NCBI GenBank assembly: GCA_005791165.1
Contig: SXXW01000025.1
Coordinates: 62,001 to 126,000, forward strand
Reading direction: 5' to 3'
Source: Cytophagaceae bacterium
GTDB lineage: Bacteria; Bacteroidota; Bacteroidia; Cytophagales; Spirosomataceae
DNA: 64,000 nucleotides
Under the pieces are notes generated by a model. That model saw only the letters and a program-made list of their open reading frames with translations, ran no database searches and had not been told where the DNA came from. Position numbers and translations under genes: made by a program. Positions 62,414 to 64,000 of the stretch are shown piece by piece. The number at the start of each line of letters is the position of its first letter. Position 1 is the stretch's first letter.

Positions 62414-64000
62414 ATGTGGCAATTTTTTAAATACACCCTAGCAACCCTTATGGGCTTATTCCTTTTCCTAATTATAAGTATACTGATGATTGTAGGCATC
62501 GGTGCAGCTATGAGTGGAGGAGAATCAGAATTCGAGGTAAAAGAAAATTCAATTCTTAAATTGGATTTAAATCGGCCTATCGTAGAAAATGCAAGCACAG
62601 AAGACGATAATCCATTCGCAACCATCCCCAATCCCTTTTTTGAAAGCACTGAAAAAATAGGCTTGATTCAAATTTTATCAGCGCTGGAACGCGCACGTAT
62701 AGACAACAACGTTAAAGGAATTTACTTAGATGTTAGTTTTCCAATGGCCGGTTATGCCAAATTAACTGAAATTAGAAATGCCTTAGAAAAATTTAAACGC
62801 TCAGGTAAATTCATTTATGCTTATGCGAATTCCTATTCTGAAAAAGGCTACTATATTGCATCCGTTGCTGATGAAGCGTATTTGAATCCATCGGGTTTAT
62901 TAGATTTTAATGGGATTAGTGTTCAATATATGTTTTATAAAAAGGCATTTGACAAATTGGAAATTGAGCCTTTGGTTTTCAGGGTAGGCCAATATAAATC
63001 TGCCGTAGAGCCTTTTATCCGAGAGGATATGAGTCCTGAGAATAAAATGCAGACGCAATCATTTATTAGCTCGATTAACCGTGAAGTGTTTGCTAAAATA
63101 TCATTAAGCAAAAAAATCTCTGCCAATAAACTGAATCAAATTGCGGATAGTCTATTAGCCATGAATCCGGTGAAAGCAGAAAAGTTAGGGATGATTAAAT
63201 TAGGATATTGGGATCAATTTGAATCCCTTTTAAAATCAGCTGTTAAAATAAAGGAAAAAAGTGAGTTGACTTTTATCAAACTGGCTGATTACCTAAAAGC
63301 AAAAAATCCGATTAAGGCTGTTGAAGGAACCGATAAAATTGGGGTATTAGTTGCCGAAGGTGAAATCGTAGGATCAAGAGGTGGTGATGAAAATATTGGG
63401 TCAGAGGATTTTGTGAAGGAATTAAGAAAATTGCGGGATAATAAATCCGTAAAAGCAATTGTACTTCGTATTGATTCTCCGGGGGGTTCTTCCTTGGCTT
63501 CTGATGTGATGTGGAGGGAAATCGAGCTAGCCAAAAAAGTGAAACCCATCGTGGCGTCTATGTCGGACTATGCGGCTTCGGGTGGCTATTACATGGCTAT
63601 GGGGACTAATACCATCGTGGCACAGCCTACTACCGTGACTGGATCCATTGGAATTTTTGCGCAATGGTTAAATATTGATCGGTTTTTGAGCAACAAGATT
63701 GGCATCACTCAAGATTATGTAAATACGCATGCCAATTCAAATTTCATGAATTCCTTAGGTGAGTTAACCGAATTTCAAAAATCGGTGATACAAAATATGG
63801 TCAATCAGGGTTATGAAACATTTACATCAAAAGCCGCTTCGGGCAGAAAGATGGACATTGAAAAATTGAAATCCTTAGCTGGTGGTCGGGTATGGACCGG
63901 AATTCAAGCGAAAGAAATAGGTTTAGTGGATGAATTAGGCGGATTAGATGTGGCTATTGAAATAGCTGCAAAAAAAGGAAAGCTTAAGCCAGGAGCCTAT
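62414..64000 (+). CDS. sppA: Signal peptide peptidase SppA, 67K type (cut by window end)
   Basis: The reading frame is open to the last base; about 529 of ~590 residues are present. One N-terminal membrane helix (MGLFLFLIISILMIVGIG). The protein contains two tandem ClpP-like domains. The catalytic Lys lies in GQYKSAVEPF (first domain) and the nucleophile Ser in SDYAASGGYYMA (second), with VLRIDSPGGSSLAS and TTVTGSIGIF around it, as in E. coli SppA. It degrades cleaved signal peptides in the inner membrane. The stop is beyond the window. Confidence 0.94.
   Translation, partial: MWQFFKYTLATLMGLFLFLIISILMIVGIGAAMSGGESEFEVKENSILKLDLNRPIVENASTEDDNPFATIPNPFFESTEKIGLIQILSALERARIDNNVKGIYLDVSFPMAGYAKLTEIRNALEKFKRSGKFIYAYANSYSEKGYYIASVADEAYLNPSGLLDFNGISVQYMFYKKAFDKLEIEPLVFRVGQYKSAVEPFIREDMSPENKMQTQSFISSINREVFAKISLSKKISANKLNQIADSLLAMNPVKAEKLGMIKLGYWDQFESLLKSAVKIKEKSELTFIKLADYLKAKNPIKAVEGTDKIGVLVAEGEIVGSRGGDENIGSEDFVKELRKLRDNKSVKAIVLRIDSPGGSSLASDVMWREIELAKKVKPIVASMSDYAASGGYYMAMGTNTIVAQPTTVTGSIGIFAQWLNIDRFLSNKIGITQDYVNTHANSNFMNSLGELTEFQKSVIQNMVNQGYETFTSKAASGRKMDIEKLKSLAGGRVWTGIQAKEIGLVDELGGLDVAIEIAAKKGKLKPGAY

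Noticed and set aside
1-64000. Defence systems, CRISPR arrays, prophage, insertion sequences, tRNA and rRNA genes
   Set aside because: I looked for repeats with regular spacers, transposase and integrase motifs, nuclease-helicase gene pairs and tRNA-like cloverleafs in all gaps and found none.

Overview
The window is an ordinary, densely packed stretch of chromosome from a member of the Bacteroidota, most likely of the order Cytophagales. The evidence is: moderately AT-rich sequence (impression, not counted), almost no Shine-Dalgarno sequences, promoter -7 elements of the Bacteroidota form TAnnTTTG, a type IX secretion CHU_C domain gene, DUF4834, BshA (bacillithiol), a MraY of about 400 residues and a CarB that lacks the C-terminal MGS domain. 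Genus and species cannot be read from the sequence. I see no transposase, integrase, phage gene, CRISPR array, rRNA, tRNA or recognisable defence system. No gap without a gene exceeds about 225 bases.

Layout. 1-5862: the 3' part of uvrA, then a compact plus-strand group (membrane 4Fe-4S protein, alpha/beta hydrolase, CCG-domain Fe-S protein, a conserved hypothetical protein, free methionine-R-sulfoxide reductase). 5859-10705: psd, an exported beta-rich protein with a membrane helix and a cytoplasmic tail, a lipoprotein, a LuxE-like acyl-protein synthetase, moaE and folA. 10913-20283: carB, DUF4834 and two small secreted proteins, then a complete RND efflux system (adaptor lipoprotein, HAE1 pump, outer-membrane factor). 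20266-25298: purN, bshA, folK, AlgH-like protein and recG. 25344-31666: CHU_C protein, nuoB and nuoC only, three family 2 glycosyltransferases and an MsbA-like exporter. 31751-36212: PLP aminotransferase, NhaD antiporter, PAP2 phosphatase and a TlpA-like redoxin. 36321-43751: a partial division and cell-wall cluster (rsmH, ftsL-like, ftsI, murE, mraY) that continues into aroA instead of murD. 43813-49914: amidohydrolase, DUF6580, purK-purE-LysM-M15 and fmt. 50138-54444: greA, BatA-domain protein, YggS and a coiled-coil protein. 54534-64000: rpsF-rpsR-rplI, icd, ffh, pheT-def, ppa and the 5' part of sppA.

How the genes work together: murE, mraY, ftsI and the LysM/M15 pair build or remodel peptidoglycan. 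The RND system exports compounds. The three glycosyltransferases and the MsbA-like exporter probably make or flip a surface glycan or lipid. purN, purK, purE, carB, folA, folK and fmt cover nucleotide and one-carbon metabolism. BshA and free methionine sulfoxide reductase serve thiol and redox balance.

The most noteworthy features are organisational rather than a new system. Six convergent gene pairs share one 4-base TTAA or CTAA as both stop codons. greA has a promoter-plus-terminator leader that could yield a short RNA. A strong terminator sits 8 bases before nhaD. The nuo and dcw clusters are broken up. An exported sensor-like protein at 6681-8108 has an unassigned cytoplasmic domain. I do not see a convincing undescribed multi-gene system.
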